Below are positions 1 to 10,507 of a stretch of DNA of 64,000 bases, piece after piece (position 1 is the stretch's first letter; every line of letters begins with the position of its first letter). The notes beneath the pieces are model-generated. The model saw only the letters and a list, made by a program, of their open reading frames with translations. It was not told the DNA's origin and did not search any database. This stretch comes from Alphaproteobacteria bacterium (lineage in GTDB: Bacteria; Pseudomonadota; Alphaproteobacteria; DSM-16000; Inquilinaceae): NCBI GenBank assembly GCA_009909005.1, contig JAAAOG010000127.1, forward strand, positions 32,688-96,687. Reading direction: 5' to 3'. Made by a program: the position numbers and the translations under genes.

Positions 1-502
1 GGTCGTTCTCCTCGAACAGGTGGGTGAAGCTGTTGCCCAGGCAGATGATGGCGTCGTATTCGCCGGCCGGCACGTCCCGGGTCAGCCAGCGCCAGTCGGC
101 AACGGCGGTGTGCAGCACGAAGCCGCGGGCCCGGGCGTTCTCGAACGCCTTGACCAGCATCGGGCCGCTGCCGTCGACACTCTTCACGTCGAAGCCGGCC
201 TTCAGCAGCTGCACCGAGTGGAAGCCGGTGCCGGTGGCGACATCCAGCACCTTGTGCTTTTCGCGGGCCCGGAGCATGTCGATGAAGAACCGGCCCTCGC
301 CTTCGGCGCGGGCGTTCCAGTCGATCAGCTCGTCCCATTTGTCGACGAAGCTCTCGACATATTCCGCCTGGTAGTGATCGGTGTCGCGGACGGCGGTCGG
401 GTCGTCGCCATAAACCTGCTCATCAGGGATGAGGTCGAGCCGGCGCCTTTGCGCCGGGTCGACGGTCGGGGTGACGGTCGGGGTCTGCATGGGGGTCTGC
501 AT
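1..502 (-). CDS. Glycine/sarcosine N-methyltransferase, N-terminal part (runs off the window)
   Basis: Methylates glycine to sarcosine and on to dimethylglycine with SAM, the first steps of de novo glycine betaine synthesis in the cytoplasm. The visible 167 residues carry a GSMT-type start (WDELIDWNARAEGEG), the SAM-binding motif I DVATGTGFHS, an acidic post-I strand (SVDGSGPML) and CLGNSFTHLFEE, all close to halophile GSMT. The start is ATG at 502 behind AGGAG; an in-frame ATG at 490 is possible. It follows metK on the same strand after 56 bases, so SAM synthesis and use are probably co-transcribed. About 100 C-terminal residues lie outside the window. Confidence 0.88.
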   Translation of the reverse strand, partial: MQTPMQTPTVTPTVDPAQRRRLDLIPDEQVYGDDPTAVRDTDHYQAEYVESFVDKWDELIDWNARAEGEGRFFIDMLRAREKHKVLDVATGTGFHSVQLLKAGFDVKSVDGSGPMLVKAFENARARGFVLHTAVADWRWLTRDVPAGEYDAIICLGNSFTHLFEEND

Positions 503-558
503 CGTCTCCGCTCTCCTGTATTGGCCGTTGATCGATTGGCCGTTGATCGCCCGGCCTG

Positions 559-1737
<1,179 letters not shown>

Positions 1738-2548
1738 TTTTGACGATCTCCCTTGCCGTGACGCAGGGGTGGCGGAGGACCGCAACCCGGGGCGTCGGTG
1801 TTGGGTAGGCGGTGACGCGTGAGCGCCCGCAGTGATGAGCCGACGGGGCCTGCGACCGGCGGCTTCTGGTGTTGCTGTTGTTTTCTTTCCCAGTGCTCTG
1901 CCTGCACGACAGACAGTTGCGACTCCCGCAGGGAAGGCGCAGGCCGATGGCAGGCGGACTGACGGCGTGCGTCCCTGTATGGCCAGCCGGGATAACGAAG
2001 AGACGGTACGGATTTCGACCGGCATTTAGCACCTTCAAACGGTGCGAAGTTTGTGCTATTGAGGGAGGTTGTTTCAGCCGGCAATATTGACTCCGCCCCC
2101 TCGAACCGATGGCCGCCATCCCTTCCCGCCATGGTGGCGGTTCCCGACTGCCGGCGGAGCGTCGGCAGCCCGGGCGAAGGTCCCGTAATCATGTGCTTTT
2201 TGCGCCACGCCGCGTGGCCCGCAGGCCGCGGGCGGTTTTCGTGCCGCACCGACCCTCTTTGGACGCTTAGGTTGCAGTGCAAGAGATTCGGTTTTCAGCG
2301 CAACAATCGACCCCGCGAGGAACGGTCCCGGCCGGCCCCTTCGCAGCGCAGCGAATCACTTGGCAGCGGCTTTTTCAGCCGTTGCGAAAATCCTGGCAAG
2401 CAGAGTTTGCATGGGCGGCCGGTGCCAAGTCCGATATTTTCGCCGCGCCCGGCGTCCGCCTGGACGGGTCACGACGGTGGGGATACCCTCGACGTGACGA
2501 GGCCGGACCGGCGCGTGCCGGCCGGCATCGAGCGCGGGAGGACGGGTG
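1738..2548. other. Long intergenic region, divergent promoters of metK and the SnoaL-like gene
   Basis: No convincing protein gene is seen. The metK side holds an unusually long potential leader (about 270 bases between metK and the structured element at 2009-2095). The SnoaL-like side (2200-2548) is GC-rich and shows nothing recognisable beyond a ribosome binding site at 2536-2545. Confidence 0.5.
2009..2095 (-). promoter_or_regulatory. Candidate structured RNA in the metK leader
   Basis: Nested inverted repeats. Outer CGGA/TCCG (2009-2012 with 2092-2095), then ACCGGC/GCCGGC (2018-2023 with 2077-2082, one G-U pair), then an inner hairpin AGCAC-CTTC (2028-2036) with GAAG-TTT-GTGCT (2046-2057). 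Read on the metK strand, the segment after the inner hairpin is GGTGCTAAATGCCGG; GGTGCTAA recalls a conserved piece of S-box (SAM-I) riboswitches. The rest does not fit SAM-I or SAM-II by eye, so the class is unknown and it may not bind SAM. Confidence 0.35.
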
Positions 2549-2959
2549 ATGGCGGACAGCGGGGATGCAGCGGTTCGGGAGGCCTCGGACCGGTTCTATG
2601 CGGCGCTCAACGCAGTGTTCGAAGGCGATGCGGCGCCGATGATCGCGCACTGGGCGCACAGCGACGAGGCGGTGCTGCTCAGCCCGACCGGCGGCATGTT
2701 CGCCGGCTGGGACCAGGTCCGCCTCGCCTGGGAGACGGCGGCCGGCTGGAAGACCGGCAGCCATATGGCGCCCGAGCGCACCGCCGTCACCGTTGGCAGC
2801 GATGTCGCCGTCGCCTATGTCCTGACCCGCGGGTACAATTTCGCGCCGGACGGCAGCCGCAACGACCTGACGATGCGTGACACCAATGTCTTCCGCAAGA
2901 TCGACGGCACCTGGAAAATGACCGGCCACCACGCCGACCTCTTCCCCTTTATGGGATGA
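2549..2959 (+). CDS. SnoaL-like / DUF4440-type protein (NTF2 fold)
   Basis: 136 residues with the pattern of small NTF2-fold proteins: an N-terminal helix (ASDRFYAALNAVFEGD), a conserved W-H-D segment (MIAHWAHSDEAVLLSP), a GWDQVRLAWE segment and a C-terminal FRKIDGTWKMTGHHAD strand. The family includes ketosteroid isomerase-like enzymes and many uncharacterised proteins, so no substrate can be named. ATG 2549 follows GGGAGGACGG; a GTG one codon upstream is possible. It stands alone between metK and the TraB-family gene. Confidence 0.8.
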   Translation: MADSGDAAVREASDRFYAALNAVFEGDAAPMIAHWAHSDEAVLLSPTGGMFAGWDQVRLAWETAAGWKTGSHMAPERTAVTVGSDVAVAYVLTRGYNFAPDGSRNDLTMRDTNVFRKIDGTWKMTGHHADLFPFMG

Positions 2960-3093
2960 GCGCGCCCATCCATGCCGGCGGTCCTGTTCGGGCTCGTGGT
3001 TCAGGAGATGCGGTATCCGGCCCGACTTCGCGGGCTCTCCAGCGCGCGGGATGAACGCATTGTCGACATGATGGACTCAAGGGGTCTGGCTCT

Positions 3094-4077
3094 TTGGCAT
3101 TCCGCTTCTGCAAATCGCCGCACGATATCGCCGGGTGGCTCCTCTTCGTGCTCCCGGGCCGGCGGTATGGCGACGTCCTCCCGGCTCTCGCCGGGCTGCT
3201 CGCGCTGCTCTTCACCGCCGTGCCCGCCGCCGCGCAGGATGGCGCCGGCATTCCCTATGGCCAGGGCGTGCTCTGGCGGATCGAAGGGCCGGGGCCGGAA
3301 CCGGAACCGAGCTATCTCTTCGGCACCATCCATGTCACCGACGAGCGGGTGCACGACCTGCCGCCGGCGGTCAAGGCCCTGATGCAGACGGTCGACAGCC
3401 TGACCGTCGAGGTCCGGCTGGATGCCGCCGCGACGATGGCCATGGCCGGCGCGATGCTGATCGACGACGGTCCCGGGCTCGACGCGCTGCTCGGCCCGGA
3501 CGACTTCGCGCGGCTGGCGGCGATCGCCGAGCCCTATGGCATTCCGGCCCCGATGCTGCCGCGACTGGCGCCCTGGGGGGCAGCGATGGCCATCGCCCTG
3601 CCGGCCGAGGAATACCAGCGCGTCGCCGGCGGGGCACCGGTGCTCGACAGCCGGCTGCAGGAGATGGCCGCGGCGCGCGACATTCCCATTCACGCGCTGG
3701 AGACGATCGAGGAGCAGATCGACGCCCTGTCCGGCCTGCCGCAGCACCACCAGCTGACCATGCTGCGCCAGGTCATCGCCGTGCACGGCGATCTCGACGG
3801 ACTGTTCGAGGGGATGATCGAGCTCTATCTGCAGCGCGACATCGGGGGCGTGCAGGAGCGGCTGGTCGCGCAGTCGGCCGGGCCGCACGAGGAGCTGGTG
3901 GCCGCCTTTCTCGAGCGCCTGATCCATGTCCGCAACCGCCGCATGGTCGCGCGCATGGCGCCGCGCCTGGCGGAGGGCAACGCGCTCATCGCGGTCGGCG
4001 CCCTGCACCTGCCGGACGAACAAGGCGTGCTGGCCCTGCTGGCAGCCGAGGGCTACGATGTCGAGCGGGTCTATTGA
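3094..4077 (+). CDS. TraB/GumN family protein, exported
   Basis: 327 residues. A hydrophobic stretch near residues 27-47 ending AVPAAAQ looks like a signal peptide, so the mature protein is probably periplasmic. The family signature is visible: SYLFGTIHVTDERV early, repeated acidic and histidine residues, LIAVGALHLPDEQGVLALLAAEGYDVERV at the end, as in TraB/GumN proteins whose conserved GxxH and GALH motifs suggest metal-dependent hydrolase activity. The annotated start is a TTG; a start a few codons inside is possible. Substrate unknown. Confidence 0.85.
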   Translation: MAFRFCKSPHDIAGWLLFVLPGRRYGDVLPALAGLLALLFTAVPAAAQDGAGIPYGQGVLWRIEGPGPEPEPSYLFGTIHVTDERVHDLPPAVKALMQTVDSLTVEVRLDAAATMAMAGAMLIDDGPGLDALLGPDDFARLAAIAEPYGIPAPMLPRLAPWGAAMAIALPAEEYQRVAGGAPVLDSRLQEMAAARDIPIHALETIEEQIDALSGLPQHHQLTMLRQVIAVHGDLDGLFEGMIELYLQRDIGGVQERLVAQSAGPHEELVAAFLERLIHVRNRRMVARMAPRLAEGNALIAVGALHLPDEQGVLALLAAEGYDVERVY

Positions 4078-4171
4078 TGTCCGTGCCTGCCCTCAGGGCC
4101 TGGCTCAAGCAAAACGGCCCATGACGGAGTCCGGAAAAGCGAGACGCTCAGACAGAGACGTGGTTCATCGG

Positions 4172-4252
4172 CAACGCCGGGATTGTCACGCCCGCGAAAG
4201 CGGGCGTCCAGGCACCGCGCCCTGACTGGATACCCGCCTTCGCGGGTATGAC
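4172..4252. repeat. REP-like double-hairpin intergenic repeat
   Basis: Two hairpins lie about 24 bases apart. The first is GCCCGC-GAAA-GCGGGC at 4190-4205 (tetraloop). The second is ATACCCGC-CTTC-GCGGGTAT at 4230-4249. This pattern (flanks GTCACGC and GTATGAC) is typical of dispersed palindromic units in proteobacterial genomes. It lies between the TraB gene end and tRNA-Leu, where it could also end transcription or protect the 3' end. Confidence 0.7.
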
Positions 4253-4349
4253 CCCCTTACTTGCACGCGCGTATAAGTGAGGAACTTTTCCCCAAAGCAC
4301 ATCCTGCCCGCTTATGCCAAGCGTTTCTATCGCAAAGAAAGAGATACAA

Positions 4350-4436
4350 TGGTGCGGTCGAGAAGACTCGAACTTCCACGGGCTTTCGCCCACAGCGACC
4401 TCAACGCTGCGCGTCTACCAATTCCGCCACGACCGC
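4350..4436 (-). tRNA. tRNA-Leu (anticodon GAG)
   Basis: 87 nt including the encoded CCA (complement TGG at 4350-4352). Acceptor stem 5' GCGGTCG pairs with CGACCGC. The D-arm reads GGCGGAATTGGTAGACGC, the anticodon loop TTGAGGT gives GAG, there is a long class II variable arm (TGGGCGAAAGCCC) and a GTTCGAGTC T-arm. The long variable arm and GAG anticodon make it leucine. It is on the opposite strand to lipB and ends close to the lipB start. Confidence 0.97.
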
Positions 4437-4511
4437 ATTCGTGACCCCCGGCCTCATTCAAAGCGACCGGGCCGGCTTGCCTTCGCCAGACCGCACCCCA
4501 TAGCAAAAAGC

Positions 4512-5195
4512 ATGAGCGCAATCAACCCGAACCCTGCGGACCCCCGCCCCTCCGGCGGCGCTCCACAACGGCCCGACTGGCACATCGACGATCGGCTGGT
4601 CGATTATGTAGAGGCGACGGCTGCCATGGAAAAGCGGGTGGCCGACATCCGCGCCGGCACCGCGCCCGAGCTGGTCTGGCTGCTGGAGCACCCGCCGCTC
4701 TACACCGCCGGCACCAGCGCCCGGGCCGGCGACCTGCTGGCCGGCGAGCGCTTCCCGGTCTACCGCAGCGGCCGCGGCGGCCAATACACCTATCACGGGC
4801 CCGGCCAGCGCATCGCCTATGTCATGCTCGACCTGAAGCGCCGGCGGGCCGATATCCGCGCCTATGTCTGCGACCTGGAGGCATGGCTGATCCGCACGCT
4901 CGCCCGCTTCAACGTCACGGGCGAGCGGCGCCCGGGCCGGGTCGGCATCTGGGTCGACCGCGGGAACGGGCGGGAGGACAAGATCGCCGCCATCGGCGTG
5001 CGCGTGCGGCATTGGGTGACCTTTCACGGCATCGCCCTGAACGTCGAGCCGGATCTGGAGCACTATGCCGGCATCGTGCCCTGCGGCGTGCGCGGGCACG
5101 GCGTCACCTCGCTGGTCGATCTCGGCCATCCAGTGGCGATGAGCGATGTCGACATGGCTCTGCGCGAAGCCTGGGACGAGGTCTTCGGGGCATGA
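4512..5195 (+). CDS. lipB: Octanoyl-[acyl-carrier-protein]:protein N-octanoyltransferase
   Basis: Transfers octanoate from ACP to lipoyl domains of the 2-oxoacid dehydrogenases, the first step of lipoate synthesis. 227 residues. [12 protein letters not shown] lies at 88-99, the catalytic Lys157 in DKIAAIGVR and the acyl-accepting Cys191 in [13 protein letters not shown]. The frame is open upstream through the antisense of tRNA-Leu, so ATG 4512 is taken as the start; the N-terminal 20 residues are Pro-rich and variable in the family. No lipA neighbour in the window. Confidence 0.95.
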   Translation: MSAINPNPADPRPSGGAPQRPDWHIDDRLVDYVEATAAMEKRVADIRAGTAPELVWLLEHPPLYTAGTSARAGDLLAGERFPVYRSGRGGQYTYHGPGQRIAYVMLDLKRRRADIRAYVCDLEAWLIRTLARFNVTGERRPGRVGIWVDRGNGREDKIAAIGVRVRHWVTFHGIALNVEPDLEHYAGIVPCGVRGHGVTSLVDLGHPVAMSDVDMALREAWDEVFGA

Positions 5196-5223
5196 CGCGG
5201 CCGCGACCGGACGCGAACCGGCC

Positions 5224-5349
5224 GTGACCGCACTGACCGGCGAGATCGTCGCGCTCGGCCTGCGGGCGGTGATCGCGGGCAGCCTCGCCACCTTCATGAC
5301 CGGCGCCATTGTCGGGCTGCTGCTGGCGCTCGGCGCCATTGTGCCCTGA
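5224..5349 (+). pseudogene. Probable C-terminal remnant of a concentrative nucleoside transporter (NupC family)
   Basis: A GTG at 5224 opens a 41-residue frame (ALGLRAVIAGSLATFMTGAIVG plus hydrophobic tail) that resembles the last transmembrane helix of CNT-family nucleoside transporters. Nothing upstream continues the match: lipB ends 28 bases before. The simplest reading is the 3' end of a deleted transporter gene. A real 41-residue membrane peptide cannot be excluded, but no clear ribosome binding site is seen. Confidence 0.45.
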
Positions 5350-5406
5350 CCATCGCGCCGTCGCAGGATGGCGGCGGCGGGTCGCAGGGACGAGTGTGAC
5401 GGATGG

Positions 5407-6222
5407 TCAGATCGGGCGGCCGCGGACGGTAAGCAGCCGGCGGTCTTCGCCTTCCAGCACCAGGGCGGTCAGGACGCCGGTGGCAAAGGCGCCGGTGTCG
5501 ACGCCGATGCGGTTTTCTTCCATCTCCGCCCGTTCGTGCGGCGTGTGGCCGTGCACGACGACATGCGGGTGGGCGCCCTCGTAATCGAGGAAGCCCTCGC
5601 GGATCCAGATCAGATCCTCGACCGCCTGCTCGGGCGGCTCGATCCCCGGGCGGATGCCGGCATGGACGAAGAGATAGCCATCCTCGATATGATAGGGCTT
5701 CAGCGATCTCAGGAAATCGAGATGGTGCTGGGGGATGGCCTGGCGGAACTGCGCCATCAGGTCGGGAATGCACTGATAGGCCTGCAGCCCGTGCGGCGGG
5801 TAGATGCCGTAGCTGCGCAAGGTGGCATCGCCGCCGTTGAACAGCCAGCCGGGCGCCATGCCGTCATCCTTGAAGGCGGAGAGCAGCAAATGTTCGTGAT
5901 TGCCGCGAAGATAGACGCGCTCAAAGCGCGGGATCGGCCGGGCGCTCATCAGCTCCAGCACGTCGCGGGAGCGGCTGCCACGGTCGACATAGTCGCCGAG
6001 ATAAACGATTTTCAGACTGTCGCCGCGGAATTTGGCGGCGTCTTCCTGAATGGCCTCGTGCATGTGCAGCAGCAGCGGCATCTGGCCGTGGATGTCGCCG
6101 ATCGCATAGACCCGCATCCCCGGCGGAACAACGCCGCGCCGTTGCGACGCCTGCGGCTCCGGACCGCAATCCGGGATGGCGGCCATGACGGCCGGCGAGG
6201 CGGTCAGGGGTGCATGGCTCAC
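5407..6222 (-). CDS. PPP-family metallophosphoesterase (serine/threonine phosphatase or Ap4A hydrolase type)
   Basis: 271 residues with the complete two-metal phosphoesterase signature in order: GDIHG (42-46), GDYVDRG (76-82), GNHE (107-110), HAGI and HGHTPH in the C-terminal half. These bind the Fe/Mn pair and the phosphate. The first 35 residues are a non-conserved lead. Members of this bacterial group dephosphorylate Ser/Thr proteins or cleave diadenosine polyphosphates; sequence alone does not decide. Cytoplasmic. It is monocistronic as far as can be seen. Confidence 0.88.
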   Translation of the reverse strand: MSHAPLTASPAVMAAIPDCGPEPQASQRRGVVPPGMRVYAIGDIHGQMPLLLHMHEAIQEDAAKFRGDSLKIVYLGDYVDRGSRSRDVLELMSARPIPRFERVYLRGNHEHLLLSAFKDDGMAPGWLFNGGDATLRSYGIYPPHGLQAYQCIPDLMAQFRQAIPQHHLDFLRSLKPYHIEDGYLFVHAGIRPGIEPPEQAVEDLIWIREGFLDYEGAHPHVVVHGHTPHERAEMEENRIGVDTGAFATGVLTALVLEGEDRRLLTVRGRPI

Positions 6223-6400
6223 GATCTCTCCCGCTCTTCATTTGCCCGGACGGGGATGTCCGCGCGCGACCGGCCAGGCGGTCCAAGGGCACCGGTCCGC
6301 GCCCGATCGGGCCGGGCCGGATGACCAGATATGGGCCGCGGGGGAACAGCCCAAGACATTTTCTTTCCCGGAAACCCGATTTCCGGGATTCGTCCGCCGC

Positions 6401-7063
6401 TCAGGCCTGCCGTCCGGCCAGCGTCTGCCGGATGGCCTCATAGCGGCGGGCGGCCGCCTCGCCCAGATGGGCGCGGCTGCCGGCATATTCCGTCCTCAGC
6501 TCCGGATCCTTTATGCCCGGAAGGTTTATATCCACCGTAAACAAAACTGCCATGATAGCGCCATGCAATATCGCCCCGCCGGCGCCCACATCGCTCAGAA
6601 TATTCGCCTGGGCGAGGCGGGCGGCCTGGTCGGTGAGGTCGAGCGCTTCCAGCGCCGACTGCGCGGCGTTGAGCAGGGTTTCGGTGCCGGCCTCGCCGGC
6701 CTGGGCGAGCGCCGCCTTGCGGGCCGCCTTTTCCTCCTCGCTGGCCTTGGGCAGGCGCAGGGCGGCCATATAGCCTTCGAAAGCGGCGATATCGGCATCG
6801 GCATGGGCGCTGAGCTCGGCCAGCAGCCCGTCGGCCGAGGCGACGACCGGTGTCAGCTTCTCCGGATCGCCGGCCTTGCGGGCGGTGACCCGCAGCGCCA
6901 TCAGCACCAGGCCGAGCCCGATGGTGGCGCTCACCATCGCCGCCGAGCCGCCGCCCGGCGTCGGCGCATCGCTGGCGGTGCGGTCACGGAAGGTGGCAAG
7001 CGACCAGCGCCAGACGCTGTCGAGGCCGCCCTCCCCGCCGTCGGCCGGATCGTCGGTGGTCAT
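6401..7063 (-). CDS. Methenyltetrahydrofolate cyclohydrolase, FTCD cyclodeaminase family
   Basis: 220 residues, all-helical family. TPGGGSAAM at 35-43 is the folate-binding signature of the FchA / formiminotransferase-cyclodeaminase C-domain, and the length matches stand-alone FchA. It would hydrolyse 5,10-methenyl-THF to 10-formyl-THF or deaminate formimino-THF. It begins 3 bases after the stop of a FolD-type dehydrogenase on the same strand, so the two are co-transcribed and probably act in sequence; the partner lacks a residue needed for cyclohydrolase activity. Confidence 0.88.
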   Translation of the reverse strand: MTTDDPADGGEGGLDSVWRWSLATFRDRTASDAPTPGGGSAAMVSATIGLGLVLMALRVTARKAGDPEKLTPVVASADGLLAELSAHADADIAAFEGYMAALRLPKASEEEKAARKAALAQAGEAGTETLLNAAQSALEALDLTDQAARLAQANILSDVGAGGAILHGAIMAVLFTVDINLPGIKDPELRTEYAGSRAHLGEAAARRYEAIRQTLAGRQA

Positions 7064-7066
7064 GGC

Positions 7067-7945
7067 TCAAAGGCTCCTTGCTGCCAGGGGCTCGCCGGTC
7101 TGCAGGGCGATCGCCCGCATCAGATTGGCAAAGATCAGGGTCGAAGTCAGCGGCCCGACGCCCCCCGGCACCGGTGTCAGGGCCAGGGCCGTCGCCCGAA
7201 TCGCCGCGCCATCGACATCGCCGGCCATCTTGCCGTCGACCATCGAAATGCCGGCGTCCACCACCACCTGGCCGGGGCGGATATGGGCGGCGCCGATCAG
7301 ATGCGGCCGGCCGATGGCGACGAAGACGGTATCGCTGGGCGCGATGGCGGCGGCGAGGTCGGTGGTCCGGGAATGGCAGACCGTCACCGTGGCATCGCGG
7401 TTGATCAGCATCGGGATCAGGCCGCGGCCGACCGCGCGGCCCCGCCCCACCACACAGACGCGCGAGCCGGCCAGCGGCGCGACGCTCTCGGCCAGGCGGA
7501 TGCAGGCCTGCGGCGTGGCCGGAGCGATCGCGGCGCTCTCCAGGCCGAGCGCGATCAGGCCGAGATTGACCGGCGTCAGGCCGTCCACGTCCTTCTTCGG
7601 GTCGATGCAGGCGATGGCGGCTTCCGCGTCCAGACCCGACGCGACGGGCAGGGCCAGAATGATGCCGTGCACCTCCGGCGCCTGCGACAGACGCGTCACG
7701 CAGGCCTCAAGCGCCGCCTGCCCGTCGGCCGGATCGGCCGTGACGGCGGTCAGCGTGATGCCCAGCTTCGCCGCCATTTTCTCCTTGGATTGCGCATAGC
7801 TGGCGACGCCCGGGTCGTCGCTGGCGACCACGACGGCGAGGTGCGGCACAATCCCGCGCGCTTTCAGCCGGGCGGCCTCGTCGGCGATCTCCGCCCGCAG
7901 GGGTTCGGCCAGTGCGCCGCCGCGCAACAGGGTTGCCTCGCTCAT
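7067..7945 (-). CDS. folD: FolD-type methylenetetrahydrofolate dehydrogenase, diverged
   Basis: 292 residues. The family blocks are there: SYAQSKEKM with Tyr50/Lys54, KKDVDGLTPVN with Asp121, VVGRGRAVGRG for NAD(P), and PGGVGPLTSTL near the end. In the block that normally reads VQLPL the sequence is ILALP, so the conserved Gln (human Gln100) is Ala98. That Gln is important for the cyclohydrolase reaction of bifunctional FolD, so this protein may be a dehydrogenase only. ATG 7945 follows GGGAGAA. The cyclohydrolase gene follows after 3 bases. Confidence 0.88.
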   Translation of the reverse strand: MSEATLLRGGALAEPLRAEIADEAARLKARGIVPHLAVVVASDDPGVASYAQSKEKMAAKLGITLTAVTADPADGQAALEACVTRLSQAPEVHGIILALPVASGLDAEAAIACIDPKKDVDGLTPVNLGLIALGLESAAIAPATPQACIRLAESVAPLAGSRVCVVGRGRAVGRGLIPMLINRDATVTVCHSRTTDLAAAIAPSDTVFVAIGRPHLIGAAHIRPGQVVVDAGISMVDGKMAGDVDGAAIRATALALTPVPGGVGPLTSTLIFANLMRAIALQTGEPLAARSL

Positions 7946-8086
7946 GCCGTTCTCCCGCCCCGGTGCTGCCATGCCGCCGGTCCTGGATACACCTCGACTT
8001 TTGCCGCGGACAAGGCCATAACCCGGCAATTCCGGCGGGGCGGCCGGCGCCCCCCATCCATGGTCCTTTTTCCGGGAGCGTCGCTC

Positions 8087-8572
8087 ATGACTCCGGTCCT
8101 GCTCGGCCTCGGCAGCAATCTCGGCGATCGCGCCGTCAACCTGCAGGCGGCGATCAACGGCCTCAAGCGGTTTCTCAATGTCACCGCCGTCTCGCCGATC
8201 TACGAATCGGACCCGATGTACGAGACGGAGCAGCCGTGCTTTCTCAATCTCGTGGCCGCCGCCGAGACCGCCATGACGCCGGCGGCGCTGCTCGATGCGC
8301 TGAAGCGGCTGGAGACGCGGCTGGGCCGGCTGCCGACCCGGGTCAACGGGCCGCGGGTAATCGACATCGACATTCTATTCTACGGCGACCGGGTGGTGCG
8401 GACCGAGGCGCTCAGCATCCCGCATCCCGGCATGGCCGAGCGCGCCTTCGTCCTCGCCCCCGCCTCCGACATCGCGCCGGACTGGCCCTGCCCGGCGACC
8501 GGCCGGCGGGTCCGCGAGATGCTGGCGGCGCTGCGGCTGGACGGGGCGGTGCGGCGCTACGCCCCGGCCTGA
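8087..8572 (+). CDS. folK: 6-hydroxymethyl-7,8-dihydropterin pyrophosphokinase
   Basis: Transfers pyrophosphate from ATP to hydroxymethyl-dihydropterin in folate synthesis. 161 residues, standard for stand-alone HPPK. GSNLGDR lies at 9-15, FLNLVAAAET in the middle, GPRVIDIDILFYGD for metal and pterin binding, and HPGMAERAFVLAP near the end. ATG 8087 is preceded by GGGAG; a start 9 codons earlier has no good ribosome binding site. It is divergent from folD, also a folate gene, and runs into the repeat array. Confidence 0.95.
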   Translation: MTPVLLGLGSNLGDRAVNLQAAINGLKRFLNVTAVSPIYESDPMYETEQPCFLNLVAAAETAMTPAALLDALKRLETRLGRLPTRVNGPRVIDIDILFYGDRVVRTEALSIPHPGMAERAFVLAPASDIAPDWPCPATGRRVREMLAALRLDGAVRRYAPA

Positions 8573-8578
8573 CCACCC

Positions 8579-9317
8579 CGGAGCGGCGGCATCCTGCCGC
8601 CGCATGGTCGGCGGGACGCCGACCCTCCACACTCTCCCCAAAGGAGCGGCGGCATCCTGCCGCCGCATGGTCAGCGGGACGCCGACCCTCCACACTCTCC
8701 CCATGGGCGCGTCGGCATCCTGCCGCCGCATGGTCGGCGGGACGCCGACCCTCCACACTCTCCCCAAGGGAGCGGCGGCATCCTGCCGCCGCATGGTCGG
8801 CGGGACGCCGACCCTCCACGCTCCCCCCGGGAGCGGCGGCATCCTGCCGCCGTAGGGTCGGCGGGACGCCGACCCTCCACGCTCTCCCCAAGGGAGTGGC
8901 GGCATCCTGCCGCCGTAGGGTCGGCGGGACGCCGACCCTCCACGCTCTCCCCAAGGGAGCGGCGGCATCCTGCCGCCGAACGGTCGGCGGGACGCCGACC
9001 CTCCACACTCTCCCCAAGGGAGCGGCGGCATCCTGCCGCCGTAGGGTCGGCGGGACGCCGACCCTCCACGCTCTCCCCAAGGGAGTGGCGGCATCCTGCC
9101 GCCGCATGGTCGGCGGGACGCCGACCCTCCACGCTCTCCCCAAAGGAGCGGCGGCATCCTGCCGCCGCATGGTCGGCGGGACGCCGACCCTCCACAATCC
9201 CCCGGGAGCGGCGGCATCCTGCCGCCGAACGGTCGGCGGGACGCCGACCCTCCACGCTCTCCCCAAGGGAGCGGCGGCATCCTGCCGCCGCATGGTCGGC
9301 GGGACGCCGACCCTCCG
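8579..9317. repeat. Tandem array of 12 double-palindrome repeats, about 62 bp each
   Basis: Twelve consecutive units fill the space between the convergent folK and ilvC. Each unit has two perfect hairpins: GCGGCGGCA / TGCCGCCGC with a TCC loop, and GGTCGGCG / CGCCGACC with a GGA loop. They are separated by a variable ATG, TAG or AAC-type triplet and followed by CTCCACGCTCTCCCCAAGG-like spacer. Units differ by few bases; two have a stem mismatch (GGTCAGC in unit 2, GCGTCGGCA in unit 3). It is not a CRISPR: there are no unique spacers. The array probably ends transcription from both sides. Confidence 0.93.
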
Positions 9318-9319
9318 CC

Positions 9320-10354
<1,035 letters not shown>

Positions 10355-10507
10355 TTATCGGCGCTGAGCGGACTCACCGGCGCTGAGCGCGGCCATGAGC
10401 GGCGGTTTCCTCATAGCCGGCTCACCTACCATCACGGAATGGTAACGTCCAGGGTCTGGGAATAGGCGACGATGGATACCGGCCTCCATATGCTATAAGC
10501 GAGAGCC

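Noticed and set aside
2009..2095. Calling the metK leader element a SAM-II or SAM-I riboswitch
   Set aside because: Only GGTGCTAA-like bases match; the SAM-II loop (TGATTT type) and the full SAM-I junction are missing, so it is listed as an unclassified structure.
6176..8572. A very long plus-strand open frame (798 codons) across the phosphatase, fchA and folD region
   Set aside because: Only its last 161 codons (folK) match a family. The rest is antisense to well-supported genes and reads as low-complexity Gly/Arg/Asp, a usual effect of high GC.
8579..9317. CRISPR array
   Set aside because: The units are self-complementary and contiguous, with no unique spacers of even length and no cas genes; they form a palindromic tandem repeat.
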